DNA of 64,000 nt from Pythium myriotylum. Its lineage: Eukaryota > Oomycota > Peronosporomycetes > Pythiales > Pythiaceae. The first letter of the stretch is position 1. Every line of letters begins with the position of its first letter. The translations under genes were made by a program, and so were the position numbers. Location: the NCBI GenBank assembly GCA_023091665.1, contig JALJCQ010000021.1, positions 186,001 to 250,000 of the forward strand. The letters run 5' to 3'. This document shows positions 21,890 through 32,347 of this stretch, in pieces. Under the pieces are notes generated by a model that had not been told where the DNA came from, did not search any database, and saw only the letters and a program-made list of their open reading frames with translations.

Positions 21890-22519
21890 GCTCGCCGCGA
21901 CTTGGGTACTGAGTGTCATGAGGAGACACGAGCCCACAAAACTCGAAGAGCCGAGTGGTCAGCGAGCCACTGGCGACTCGGAGACCGCGGTCTTTGAACT
22001 CAGCAGCTCCGTCGGGTCCACACATATCCATCTGGATTCACGCGGCAGAGCGTGGGATGTCTTCCAGCAAACATGGCTGGCGACCAAGCCAACCAAAGCC
22101 CCCTGAATTCTGAACCCAGACTCGCCATTGGCGGCGATTGGAGCGCGGAGATGTGCCACGTCACGTCAGACGCGACGCACGACTACTGGAATCCACCGGA
22201 TTCCTTCCGCTTCGCACCTCCTCAAGACTCGACATCTCTCTCTCCCCCCCCCCCCGATCCACAGCTCTCTCTCTCTCTCTCTGGAGAGACCTGCTTCCTG
22301 ACCTGGCATCTCACCAGTGAAGCGACCACCATGCCATGGCCCACGCGGAAGAAGAGCCGAGTCCGACGTGACCATCCATCCCACCAGATCCATGCGCTGG
22401 CCTCTTTCATCCCCACTCGTCATCCCCCCGCCATAATTATCCATCCCCCCCTCCAATCGACGCGCCATGTAACCACCATCCCATCGCTTCCCTCCACGCC
22501 CCTTCAAGCTCCGCTCGCC
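21890..22519. promoter_or_regulatory. Divergent region between paralogue A and the CFAP47-like gene
   Basis: 630 bp with a 12-base C run (22243-22254) next to a (CT)n run at about 22264-22282. An open frame runs in from 22052 in phase with the CFAP47-like gene, but its content is not protein-like and it is taken as 5' UTR. Confidence 0.45.
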
Positions 22520-25500
22520 ATGACCGCGTCGCTGCGCGTCTCGCCGCGCGCCGTCGACTTCGCCGGCGTCGAGCGCGGCGGCCGCTACGTCGCCGCGCTC
22601 CGCGTGCTCAACGCCGGGCCGCGCGCGCTGCGGCTGCGCGTCGTGCCGCCGCCGCGCGCCTCGCCCTTCTCGCTGCGCGACACGACCGGCGCCACGCTGC
22701 TGCTGTCCCCCGGGCTCGCCGTCTCGCTCGACGTGCTCTTCTCGCCCAGCGACGACCGCGCGCTCGTGCTCGACCAGCTCTCGCTGCTCGCCGACGACGG
22801 CGCGCAGATCGACGTGCCGCTGCGCGCGCGCCGCGCGTGCCCGGAGCTCGAGCTCGACGCGAGTCTCTGCGCGCTCGGGCTCGTCGTGCTCGCGCACCGC
22901 GCGGCCAAGCTCGTGCGCGTCGCCAACGTCGGCCAGCGCGCCGGCCGCTTCGACGTCGAGCTGCTCGACGACGCGACCGAGTCGGCGGTCACCGTCGCGC
23001 CAACGCGCGGCGTGCTCGCGCCCGGCGAAACGCGCGCGCTCTCGATCCAAGTGCTCGGCCGCTCGCTCGGAGAGCTTCGCGCGGTCGTGCGCGTGCGTGT
23101 GCGCGAGCTCCGAGACGACGAAGACGGTGGTGAAGGTGGTGATGGAGAAGACGAGACGAGCGAGTTCGTCGCGCACAAGATCATCGACGTGCACGCGACC
23201 GTCGTGGAGCACACGGTCGAGCTGCTGCAGCGCCACGGCCGCGAGCGCGTGCAGAGCCTCTTCTTCGGCTCGCTGCTCGCCGGGGAGAGCCGAACAATCG
23301 AGACCGTGCTGCGCAACAATGGCCCACTGCCGCTCGTGTTCCAAGCGAGCTTGAGCTTTGGTGGCGGAGGAGGAGGAGGAGGAGGAGGAGGAGGAGGAGG
23401 AGCTGCGCCCACGGGCGACGGTGGAGGCGAGGAAGACCGAGAGGCGTACGAGCGACGCAAGGAGCTGCAGGTGTTCCCGACGGAAGGCCGCGTCGAGCCC
23501 TTTGGCGAGATTGTCATCACGTTCACGTACCGTCCGCGGCGGCTGGATCTCGAGGCGCTGCTCGTGCTCGAGCGCAAGCTGCGCAGTGCAATGGACAAGA
23601 CGACCGACGACATCAACTGCGCGACCTTGACGCCGATGACGCTCGCCGCGTTTGCGTCGATCCAGTGCGCCGATGTGCAGGGCCAAAACCTGACGTTCGA
23701 GGTCTCGGGAAAGGCGTTTCTGCCCAAGCTCGAAGTGCTTCCGCCGTCGCTCGACTTTGGCGACGTCAAGAGCCACGACCGCGTGGACATGCTCGTCGCG
23801 ATCAAGAACGTGTCGGGTCTGCCGGTCTCTTTTTCGATTTCCAAGATCGCCCATTTTGCAGTCAAGCCTTGCGCTGGTCGGTTGGATGTGCTGCAGTCGC
23901 AAAGTATCATCGTGAGTTTCGTACCGGCGCAGTTGGGCTCACACAAAGGAACGCTCGACGTTGTCGTCAACGAGAATGTCATTGCCTTTCCTATTGCTGT
24001 GCGAGGATCGGCAGCCGCGTTGGGCGATGTCAGTCGCCACGAGATTGTTGGCGGTCCGACTGCACTTCCGTCGGACTTTGAGCCCAAGTACAAGTTCATG
24101 CTTCCCGAAGACGCGAAACGCACCAAGCGCCAACTGACGCGCAAGTTCCATCGCATGGCCCCGTACGAGTTGGCGGCGCTGAATGGCACCGCCGCCATCG
24201 ACGAGTTCGAGTTCCAGGGTACGAACAATACGCATTTGACGTATTGCGTGAAAGAACTGGCTAGCCGAGCGGACCATCGCGAACAATACAACAAATTTGT
24301 GACCGAGTTGCGGCAGCGAAGAGAAGATAAGGCCAAGAAGAAAGCGCTGGCGTTGAAGCAGACCGTGTCTGTTCTCCGCACAACGGAGTCTAACAACAGC
24401 GCTGAAGACCCTGTTGAGACTATTGAGGACGTGTCAACGAATCTCGGCATGGATCGGCAGAGCGGGGTTGAGCCCCGCATGCTGAAGCTCCCTCGGAACT
24501 TGGTCACGAATCCAGAACCTCTTTGGCTGGAGAACCAAGCGACAGCTGGCATCAACGGCGGCAAGACGAAGAAGCACTTGTTCGACGACACCAAGTTCGT
24601 GAAAAAGAAATTCAAGCCGCAACCAGCGACCCAGGCCGAGATCGCTGATTGCAGCCAGTCGCTTTCGTTTGATCAGCTAGAACGCGTCATGATTGGGCCC
24701 AAGACAATTCACTTCGGGAAACTCAGCGTGAATGGCGTTGGGAAAAAGTCACTTGCAGTTCATAATTGCCTCCCGCAAAACATCCTCGTCCAACTGCATT
24801 TATCCGAGTCTGACCACATCGAGGAATTATCAGCCCAGACGACCCTCAAATCCCAAGTTGTTCCTCCTCAGACGTTGGCGGGGTTTGATCTGATCTTCTC
24901 ATCATCGAAGGAACAATTCTTTCAGCGTTCTCTCACGATGACGATCAATGGCGCACATTCGAGGCAAGTTACAATTGTGGCGGAGGTTGCACCGATTACT
25001 GTGACCTTGTCTTCAGCCGAACTCGAGTTTGAGTTCAGCTCGGCTGACACGAATCCATCGATGGCGATGGAACTCCTCGTGACGAACACCAGCGACTCCG
25101 TCGCTCCGTTCCAGTGGAAATCTCTGCCGCCTCAACTCTCCGTACATCGGCCTGATTCGTCCAAGAGCAACGGCACAACTGCGACCGGGACGCTAAGCGA
25201 TGCTGGGGCAGTTAAGAATACGGACAAAACTTCGACCCAGAGGCCAATTTTCGAGATTGTACCGGGGAGCGGAACATTAGCTGCGGGCGAGACGCTGCGA
25301 TGTCAAGTTATGTACACTCCTCCAAATTCAATGAACGGATCCTCGACGTCGTATGCAACACTACCAGCTTTAGAGAGTTCCGGTGGTCGTGGCTCAAGTC
25401 GGCAGTGGCTGGTAAGCGACTTTCAATTGGACGTTGTCGGCGGGCGCAAGACTCCATTGTCTTGTAAAGCGTTGTATAGTGAAACGAGATATCAGCTCAA

Positions 25501-28500
25501 AGATAAGAAAATCGACTTCGGAATGGTTGCAGTGGGAGTTGAGAAAGAAAAAAGAATTGTGATCTCAAACCCTGTGAACCCAGACGAAGATTTATTCTCT
25601 CAAAGACTCGTCTTTTATGCAACTCTAGACCCACCCTCGTTGTCGACCTCGCTTGGTTTGTCGATTTCTCCGACTATTGGGAGCATTCTTCCACAAGACT
25701 CATGCGAAATTGCAGTCAAAATATGCCCGCACAAGCCTCTTGTACTGGAGAACAACGCTGCAACGATAAATCTCCAACTGCGTGGTGGGCGTTGCATCAA
25801 AATCCCCCTTCTCGCCAACATTGTAATCCCAGACGTGAGGATTTCTAATGTGGCACCAGTCGACTTTGGAGACGTTGTTATCGGTGTCAGCGTACCGCAC
25901 GTTATTTCATTAGAGAATCACTCTCCAATCGCAGCAAGTCTCGTTATCGATCTAGCATCGTCTCTTTCTGACGAGTTCTCGATTTCGATTCCACAAACGT
26001 TGATGAAGAACCTGGAGGATGTTGGCAGCGTGTTCATTCCGATGATTTCGTCTTCAGCCGGTGATGCTAGCTCCTTCGATGATGCAGACTCGATGTGCTC
26101 GAAGTGGTACGTTTGCATTCCACCGAATACGACAGTTTCGTGCCATCTCAAATTCACCCCACGGGCTCCCGGGAGACACGATGCAATTCTTCCGATCCAA
26201 TTTGCAGGGCTGGCGCACGCATCTCCAGGAATAGTTCGTCCGGATGGCCTCACTCGAAGAGTATCTGCAAACGCCGTGACGCCGAGACTCCTTTTCTCGC
26301 CGAGTGCAACTATCGAGTTCGATCGATGCGTCATTACGCGAGAAGGAATCCGGAAAATACCGTATACCAAGACTCTACACTTGATAAATGATGATCCGAA
26401 CGGCGGCACACTCCGGTGGCAGGTCGATACCTCAAAGTTTAAGGCAACTGCGGCTGCAGCGTTGGCATCTAGCAAGCGCACATCATCCGCGAACGGCCAG
26501 CCTGTGTTTCACATCGCACCTGAGAAGGGAGAACTTGGGCCCGGTGAAGACGTCAAACTTCGTGTAAGCTTCCTTCCGATTGATGCCGTCGAGTACGTTG
26601 AAGACGAGATCCCACTCTTGGTGGACGGCAAACCGTACATTTGTCTCAGCGTCTCAGGAACGGGTATTCATCCACATTTGTCGTTCAGCGAAAACAAGAT
26701 TGTGCTGCCAACAGTACCACTTGGCTTACCATCAACCTGCCATTTCTACATTCATAGCACAGGTTACGATCACCTTGAGCTGACCTACCGACTACCTCTG
26801 GATGTTTCAAAGGCTCCAATCACGCTGCAGTTTCCAAAAGGAAAGATTCTAAGCATGGCGTGTCCGACAATTCCCTGCGAAGTGCGGTTTTTGAGCAAGA
26901 AGAGCGTTGCTTTTAATGCGCGGATAGAGTTCTTCGATACAGATGGCAACGTATTCTACCTTCCGATTGTTGGGTGCACTGAGAACTGTCTGCTTACGAA
27001 CCAAGAGTTCATTCGATCACACACTGAACAACAGTCGATTGCAGAAAAAGACGAAAACAATTTCGCTGCGCGGTCACCGCATACCTTGCGATATTATACT
27101 CATCCGAGCAACAAGTTCCCTGTGTACTTGCTGACAAATAAGCAAGCCGACGCTGAGTTCGCCAAGCACAACATGCAACTTGTGAAGGAGAAAGCAACCG
27201 AGACGATGAACGGAAGCTCTCCCACTACTGCTAGTGTGCCGCTCACAACACCAACAATTGGATTTATTGACGTGGACTCGAGCGCATTCTTGTTTGATAC
27301 GAAGGTTCTAGATGGTCCTCCTGGTGCGCGTGTCGACGCCCCTGTTAGCGATGAGGAAGTGCGATTCCTTGTTCAGTATCTCAACGCGAATTTTCTGCGA
27401 AATCCTATTTCCAGATTTCCTCACGACTGTGCTAACTCACTGGGGAAACCGCTGTACGAGTTCCTTGAAATGGTTTGTACGAAAAAGCCTCCAGCAACCG
27501 CGATCGTCGGAGCCTTGGTCTCTGAGAAATCGAAGTCGTCGAAAGGAGCTGGTTTGTCAGGCGTCAATCCATCCAGAAAAGAAATCCTCGAGCAGTATGT
27601 TTCCCAGTATTCAGAGTTACTCAAATTCCTGAAATCGTACGGTGCTATGGTACATGATGTGCTGCCCGAGCATCTTTTGTCACAAGAACAGTACGTACGT
27701 GCCTGCGAAGACCCGCGCGCTGATCCTGCGATTTTGTCTTCCCCTACATTGATCAATCTTAAATTCCTTAAACGGCGTCACGTGCTGCAGACTGAGTGGG
27801 AGAGCGTGAGCAAGGTAGCGTGGATGAAAGTGCTTTACCAGGTCATCAAGTGTTTTCTCCTCTATCGTATCACGCAGAAGAGCTACCACCAGATCCAACA
27901 ACTAAGTGATGCAGGTAAACCGCAGCCCCCTCCGGTACCAGCGCAGGCTTCGGCGAAAGATAAAATTGCAACTGTTGTGCCATCCCAAAGCCCCCCTCGT
28001 GCGTGCCAAGGAAGCAATGTGTACAGTGAAGCTGAGATGGTGCTTATTCAGTGGATCTGTGATCACGTAAGAAGCAAGTTGTCAACGAGCAATCCAGGAA
28101 CAACGGTGGAGTCAAGGCTGCTGGACATGCGTCAGGATTTGGTTGATGGAAAGTTTTTGTTCCACCTACTCGCATCTCACATTCCCACCCTATCACTTGA
28201 CTCAAATGACTACCGAGCACTTCGCATCACGCCATCGACTGCCTCGACTGCTTCTCCTGCTCAGCTACACGAGAATGGTTCAGCCCTCCTCCGCGCCTTA
28301 CGTAGCTTTGGTGTTGACTTCGGCATCGATGAGAAGGCGTTCCTCGTTGGGATGAACGCACGACAGATTGTGATCCTTCTATTGCATCTGTATCAAATGC
28401 TACCCCAATTCATTCCAAAAGCGACGATTGAGTTCAAAGGTGTTTTGGGCCAAGACATGGAAAAGACAATCGAGCTCAAGAATCCGAGCAACCGAGCGAT

Positions 28501-31500
28501 CAAGTATCACGTGTTTCTTGACGGTGGTGACGAGAGTGATTTTCGGATCGAGTCGAGTCAAGTGGTTCTTGAGCCAGGGAAAACACTTGGCTTCGTGGTG
28601 GGTTTCAAACCGAAGTTTTCGAAGAAAGCCACCGCCCGACTCGTATTCCAGTCCGTGCGGGATGCTTCGTCGATCTCTTCTAGTGGTGCGACGATGGTCT
28701 TTCTGTTGGTGTCAAATATTACGGCGCGTCGACCTGTGCGAGTTATTCAGACAGAAACGACTTTGTATGAGAAAAAGACGCAAGAGATCGTGATTGAAAA
28801 CCAGTTCGTGGCAAATGGGAACTTCAAACTGACGATGACTCAGATGCCGTTGTCACAGAACGGAGAAGCGATTGCTGGTGCCGCTGTTTCACCAATGCCC
28901 TCGCATCAGCTTGGTGCGCCAGCTGGAAAATCGAAGAAGGGGAGTTCTTCCTCCATGCAAACGAGAGATAATGCGCACACTGGCTCTTTTGGGCAACAGA
29001 TTCCACTCGGTAGGCGAAACTCAAAGCATCCCCCTGCTGAAGAAGTGAACGCAGAGTACGCTTGGTGTATTGCCGGACAGCAGCCGTTCTTCCTACCCGA
29101 GTACGGAGCTGGTGCATCAGCAACGTCATCGTCATCACCAGTCGGCGAAAATGGGATAGGTGCGGGTGTTCTAGTGCCACTAAGAAGCCAAGCGTCAATC
29201 ACTATCAAGCTTGACTTTCTTCCTCTGGTACCCGGGAACTACAAGTGCCAGCTGCTCTTCCTCGATGAAAAAGTGGGTGAATTCATGTACGAAATCCACG
29301 CGACGGCGCATTTGCCGCTAACCATCGAAACGCTCGAGTTTCAGTGTGAGCTTGGCAACAATCTCGGAAACAGCGGAATCGGCGGCGGTAGAGGTAGTGG
29401 CTCTCATTTTTATCGTGAACTGACCATCCCACCCAAGAATCTGCAGCTGGCCAAAGCTCTCACGACTTTCGTGGACCGCGCAAGTGGCTTACTTAAAAGT
29501 AAACTAAAGGAGGGATTAAAGCGGTGCGAGGAAGCCCACCATCAAAGCTTCGTCATCGAATTTAACTCTCCTTTCTTTGCACCGGTGTTCCATGAGATGA
29601 CAATAAGTCATGCAGTCGGCACAGTCGGTGGGGCTAAGGTACCGAGGCAATCGAGTTTGTCGTCGGAACCTTTCACTGCTAGAACTGAAGCGAGCGCTGC
29701 AGGGACTGATGGCACTGCTGCCTCTAGACAAGCTGAGAAGAATGGGAAGCATCTGGCTCGACTGGGAACACCACGCGGAGGCGGTGGCGCTGGTGCGATG
29801 CTAACAGCAAGTCCCAATTGTGTTCTTATCGACTTTCAGCCCAAGGCAGCCGGCCAGTATACGTGCAAACTACTTCTTCACTCGTCTAACACTGTGTGCG
29901 GAAGCTCGGATTGGCGCGTATATGATCTGATCGCCAAAGTTAAAGAGCCCAATGTCAAGACTTTGCTCGAGTTTGTGAGTCCTGCGCGTCAGAGTATCAT
30001 CCAAGAGATCCCGCTCTCAAATCCGTCGGATGTGGCCTGGACGCTCAAAGCCATCTTTGGGCCAAGTACGGCATCCCCAGCAGGGTTTTCTGGGCCGTTG
30101 AGTATCCACGTACCTCCGAAGAAAACGGCAAACTATCCGCTGACCTTCGCGCCAAAGTGGATTTCACAAGAGAAGACTACATTAACGCTGATGAACCCAA
30201 CGACACAACAACAGTTCGACTTTGACCTAAATGGCTATGCCGAGGAACCACTCGCCCAAGACCATATCGTACTCCAATGCCAAGCACGAACGAGTCTTGT
30301 ACACGAGTTTGACGTTATCAGCTTCAAGACTGATCCTCCCGGGCATCAGGTGTTCAAGATCGAGAGCGACTTGCGTGACGTGGTTGGTGCGTCGACGATT
30401 GTTGTACCAAGGTCCGGCGATGTGGCTAAATACGCATTGACCTTCAGTCCGATTGTTAGTGGGACATACTTTGGCTCAATCACGTTCACCAACACGAACA
30501 CAAACGAATATTCGTGGTATACAATCGAAGCCACCGTGGCACCTCCTGCATCTGAAGCCACACTGGAGATGAAGACGACTGTCCGCGGGGCGATTGGCGT
30601 TGAGATCTCACTGGAAAACCCATTAGATCACCCCGTCGTCTTTTCCATCGAGTTGCAAGGAAGTGGGTTGATAGGCCCGTCGAACTTTGAGCTTGCATCT
30701 AAAGCGTCCGGTGTCTACGAGCTCGTGTACTCTCCTCTGTTCGTGACCCGAGGACAAGACGGAGCTAGCACTGAGGATGGCGCGGTGCTATTCTCGAACG
30801 ACGAGATTGGACAGTTCTGGTACGCGTTGAAGTTACAAGCTGATCCTGCGCCGCGAATCGCGTTGGATGATATGTCATGCGCTGTTGGTGATGTGTGCAC
30901 GCAGCCGATTGTGCTGCAGAATCCAAGCAATATGGAATTGTGGCTCCAGTACCGCGTAACGAACATGCGCAATTTCTCGATCAAAGGCGACAGCTCAGGT
31001 TCGAACAATAGAGGTCTAAGCAAGCGAGACTCGAATGGGTCAGCACAATCGGTCGTGAAGCTTCCTCCGTTTGGTCAAGCGAGCGTTGTTGTCGAGTACA
31101 CGCCGTCGTCTCTCTCCGACTTCGAGACCAGTAGCGTCGTGTTCTTTATGCCGGACGTCGTAAGTGATTGGGAGTTCGAGGTCAGAGGAAAGGGCAAAGC
31201 GCCAAGCGTGATGAAGCCTATCCGCGTGCAGTCTAAAGTGATGGAAGCGGCTTCGACGCTGTTTACATTTAAAAATCCATTTGTGGACTCTCTTTGTGTG
31301 GAGGTGAAGCTGCTAATTGATGGCAACGATGTAAAAGGGTCCAAGTCTGATGGAGCCATGCCTTGCGTTTTCGATATTCTACTGAAGAAACCACGAGTAT
31401 TACTCGATGGCTTTGGTCAAGTGCAAGTGCCGATCTCATTTCTGCCGCAGTTTGTGTGCGAGGCACACGCGGAGATTGTTATTCAGGGCCAAGACGACTA

Positions 31501-32347
31501 CGGTGAGCTCGAATGGCGGTATCCGATCCACGGCGTCGCCGAGGCCCCGTTGCACCCCAAGTCCATCGTTCTGGCTTGTCAAGCACGTGAATCGCTCGAG
31601 AAAGTGATCCAGTGCGAGCTGCTTGCGGCACCGCCTGGTTTTTCTCCGGAGCAAGAAGGAATCTCCGTCGAGTGGGAGATCGACGGTGCTCGATTTGGCG
31701 CATTGGCATCGGTCGGAGCAATCCAGCGATGTCTCACGATCACACCGGTCGCTTCTGATCCGGATTCTACACTAACACTGCGGTATCTCATTCAGTTCGA
31801 GCCGCTGCGACCGTATCGCGGGTCGGTGCACTTGCTACTGAACAAAAAGTCAGGTGGACGATGGCGTTTCGACGTCCTCCTAGATGTCGGCGATCCTCCC
31901 GTGGACGATGTGATCACAATAGAGTCGACACTGAACCAGACCGCGAGCGTCTCTTTCCAGTTGCGCAATCAGTTCCGATCCGTGGCACCGTTCCATGCTG
32001 AGTTCTCGGCTGGTTCGTCTAGCGCTTTCACGGTCTATCCACCAGAGGGCGTGCTCCCGCAGTTTGGAAGCGACCAGGGCATGAATTTTGTCGTGTCGTT
32101 TACGCCTACAGGGTACGGCAAGATGCAGTCTGGCCAACTCTTGATTTTAACAGAAGAGATGCAGTGGACCTTCAATGTCAAAGGCACCTACCCTGACATG
32201 GCTGCGAACCTCAGTAGCAAGACGGGTAGTCTGAGCAGCAGCGCATCACGAACTCGATTGGGTATGGAAACTGCGTCTCCTGCAACGTCGACAAGCAGCC
32301 ATCGGTCCAAGGCAAGTCGTATGAGTACGATAAGCATGCGATCATGA
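22520..32347 (+). CDS. CFAP47: CFAP47-like flagellar protein (ASH/MSP domains plus a CH domain)
   Basis: A single uninterrupted exon of 3275 aa from the ATG at 22520, where MTASLRVSPRAVDFAGVERG begins the first immunoglobulin-like repeat. Repeats with the ASH/MSP pattern (xLDFGxV..., then F.I....G.L.PG) recur through the protein: LEVLPPSLDFGDVKSHDRV, MIGPKTIHFGKLSVNGVG, KKIDFGMVAVGVEKEK, VAPVDFGDVVIGVSV and others. A calponin-homology domain lies at about residues 1837-1963 (LIQWICDHVRSKL, then DGKFLFHLLASHI). This order and the length match CFAP47, about 3200 aa in animals, an axonemal protein of the central-pair region. It implies motile flagella, as in zoospores. Residues about 281-294 are a glycine run encoded by GGA repeats. 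The last 70 residues are Ser-rich. HYDIN is the main alternative, but it is larger and has no CH domain in this position. Confidence 0.82.
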   Translation: MTASLRVSPRAVDFAGVERGGRYVAALRVLNAGPRALRLRVVPPPRASPFSLRDTTGATLLLSPGLAVSLDVLFSPSDDRALVLDQLSLLADDGAQIDVPLRARRACPELELDASLCALGLVVLAHRAAKLVRVANVGQRAGRFDVELLDDATESAVTVAPTRGVLAPGETRALSIQVLGRSLGELRAVVRVRVRELRDDEDGGEGGDGEDETSEFVAHKIIDVHATVVEHTVELLQRHGRERVQSLFFGSLLAGESRTIETVLRNNGPLPLVFQASLSFGGGGGGGGGGGGGGAAPTGDGGGEEDREAYERRKELQVFPTEGRVEPFGEIVITFTYRPRRLDLEALLVLERKLRSAMDKTTDDINCATLTPMTLAAFASIQCADVQGQNLTFEVSGKAFLPKLEVLPPSLDFGDVKSHDRVDMLVAIKNVSGLPVSFSISKIAHFAVKPCAGRLDVLQSQSIIVSFVPAQLGSHKGTLDVVVNENVIAFPIAVRGSAAALGDVSRHEIVGGPTALPSDFEPKYKFMLPEDAKRTKRQLTRKFHRMAPYELAALNGTAAIDEFEFQGTNNTHLTYCVKELASRADHREQYNKFVTELRQRREDKAKKKALALKQTVSVLRTTESNNSAEDPVETIEDVSTNLGMDRQSGVEPRMLKLPRNLVTNPEPLWLENQATAGINGGKTKKHLFDDTKFVKKKFKPQPATQAEIADCSQSLSFDQLERVMIGPKTIHFGKLSVNGVGKKSLAVHNCLPQNILVQLHLSESDHIEELSAQTTLKSQVVPPQTLAGFDLIFSSSKEQFFQRSLTMTINGAHSRQVTIVAEVAPITVTLSSAELEFEFSSADTNPSMAMELLVTNTSDSVAPFQWKSLPPQLSVHRPDSSKSNGTTATGTLSDAGAVKNTDKTSTQRPIFEIVPGSGTLAAGETLRCQVMYTPPNSMNGSSTSYATLPALESSGGRGSSRQWLVSDFQLDVVGGRKTPLSCKALYSETRYQLKDKKIDFGMVAVGVEKEKRIVISNPVNPDEDLFSQRLVFYATLDPPSLSTSLGLSISPTIGSILPQDSCEIAVKICPHKPLVLENNAATINLQLRGGRCIKIPLLANIVIPDVRISNVAPVDFGDVVIGVSVPHVISLENHSPIAASLVIDLASSLSDEFSISIPQTLMKNLEDVGSVFIPMISSSAGDASSFDDADSMCSKWYVCIPPNTTVSCHLKFTPRAPGRHDAILPIQFAGLAHASPGIVRPDGLTRRVSANAVTPRLLFSPSATIEFDRCVITREGIRKIPYTKTLHLINDDPNGGTLRWQVDTSKFKATAAAALASSKRTSSANGQPVFHIAPEKGELGPGEDVKLRVSFLPIDAVEYVEDEIPLLVDGKPYICLSVSGTGIHPHLSFSENKIVLPTVPLGLPSTCHFYIHSTGYDHLELTYRLPLDVSKAPITLQFPKGKILSMACPTIPCEVRFLSKKSVAFNARIEFFDTDGNVFYLPIVGCTENCLLTNQEFIRSHTEQQSIAEKDENNFAARSPHTLRYYTHPSNKFPVYLLTNKQADAEFAKHNMQLVKEKATETMNGSSPTTASVPLTTPTIGFIDVDSSAFLFDTKVLDGPPGARVDAPVSDEEVRFLVQYLNANFLRNPISRFPHDCANSLGKPLYEFLEMVCTKKPPATAIVGALVSEKSKSSKGAGLSGVNPSRKEILEQYVSQYSELLKFLKSYGAMVHDVLPEHLLSQEQYVRACEDPRADPAILSSPTLINLKFLKRRHVLQTEWESVSKVAWMKVLYQVIKCFLLYRITQKSYHQIQQLSDAGKPQPPPVPAQASAKDKIATVVPSQSPPRACQGSNVYSEAEMVLIQWICDHVRSKLSTSNPGTTVESRLLDMRQDLVDGKFLFHLLASHIPTLSLDSNDYRALRITPSTASTASPAQLHENGSALLRALRSFGVDFGIDEKAFLVGMNARQIVILLLHLYQMLPQFIPKATIEFKGVLGQDMEKTIELKNPSNRAIKYHVFLDGGDESDFRIESSQVVLEPGKTLGFVVGFKPKFSKKATARLVFQSVRDASSISSSGATMVFLLVSNITARRPVRVIQTETTLYEKKTQEIVIENQFVANGNFKLTMTQMPLSQNGEAIAGAAVSPMPSHQLGAPAGKSKKGSSSSMQTRDNAHTGSFGQQIPLGRRNSKHPPAEEVNAEYAWCIAGQQPFFLPEYGAGASATSSSSPVGENGIGAGVLVPLRSQASITIKLDFLPLVPGNYKCQLLFLDEKVGEFMYEIHATAHLPLTIETLEFQCELGNNLGNSGIGGGRGSGSHFYRELTIPPKNLQLAKALTTFVDRASGLLKSKLKEGLKRCEEAHHQSFVIEFNSPFFAPVFHEMTISHAVGTVGGAKVPRQSSLSSEPFTARTEASAAGTDGTAASRQAEKNGKHLARLGTPRGGGGAGAMLTASPNCVLIDFQPKAAGQYTCKLLLHSSNTVCGSSDWRVYDLIAKVKEPNVKTLLEFVSPARQSIIQEIPLSNPSDVAWTLKAIFGPSTASPAGFSGPLSIHVPPKKTANYPLTFAPKWISQEKTTLTLMNPTTQQQFDFDLNGYAEEPLAQDHIVLQCQARTSLVHEFDVISFKTDPPGHQVFKIESDLRDVVGASTIVVPRSGDVAKYALTFSPIVSGTYFGSITFTNTNTNEYSWYTIEATVAPPASEATLEMKTTVRGAIGVEISLENPLDHPVVFSIELQGSGLIGPSNFELASKASGVYELVYSPLFVTRGQDGASTEDGAVLFSNDEIGQFWYALKLQADPAPRIALDDMSCAVGDVCTQPIVLQNPSNMELWLQYRVTNMRNFSIKGDSSGSNNRGLSKRDSNGSAQSVVKLPPFGQASVVVEYTPSSLSDFETSSVVFFMPDVVSDWEFEVRGKGKAPSVMKPIRVQSKVMEAASTLFTFKNPFVDSLCVEVKLLIDGNDVKGSKSDGAMPCVFDILLKKPRVLLDGFGQVQVPISFLPQFVCEAHAEIVIQGQDDYGELEWRYPIHGVAEAPLHPKSIVLACQARESLEKVIQCELLAAPPGFSPEQEGISVEWEIDGARFGALASVGAIQRCLTITPVASDPDSTLTLRYLIQFEPLRPYRGSVHLLLNKKSGGRWRFDVLLDVGDPPVDDVITIESTLNQTASVSFQLRNQFRSVAPFHAEFSAGSSSAFTVYPPEGVLPQFGSDQGMNFVVSFTPTGYGKMQSGQLLILTEEMQWTFNVKGTYPDMAANLSSKTGSLSSSASRTRLGMETASPATSTSSHRSKASRMSTISMRS

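Noticed and set aside
22166..24615. Two long minus-strand frames (578 and 676 codons)
   Set aside because: Antisense shadows of the CFAP47-like coding sequence; they lack motifs, and the second contains runs of Ser, Arg and Pro from the GGA repeat.
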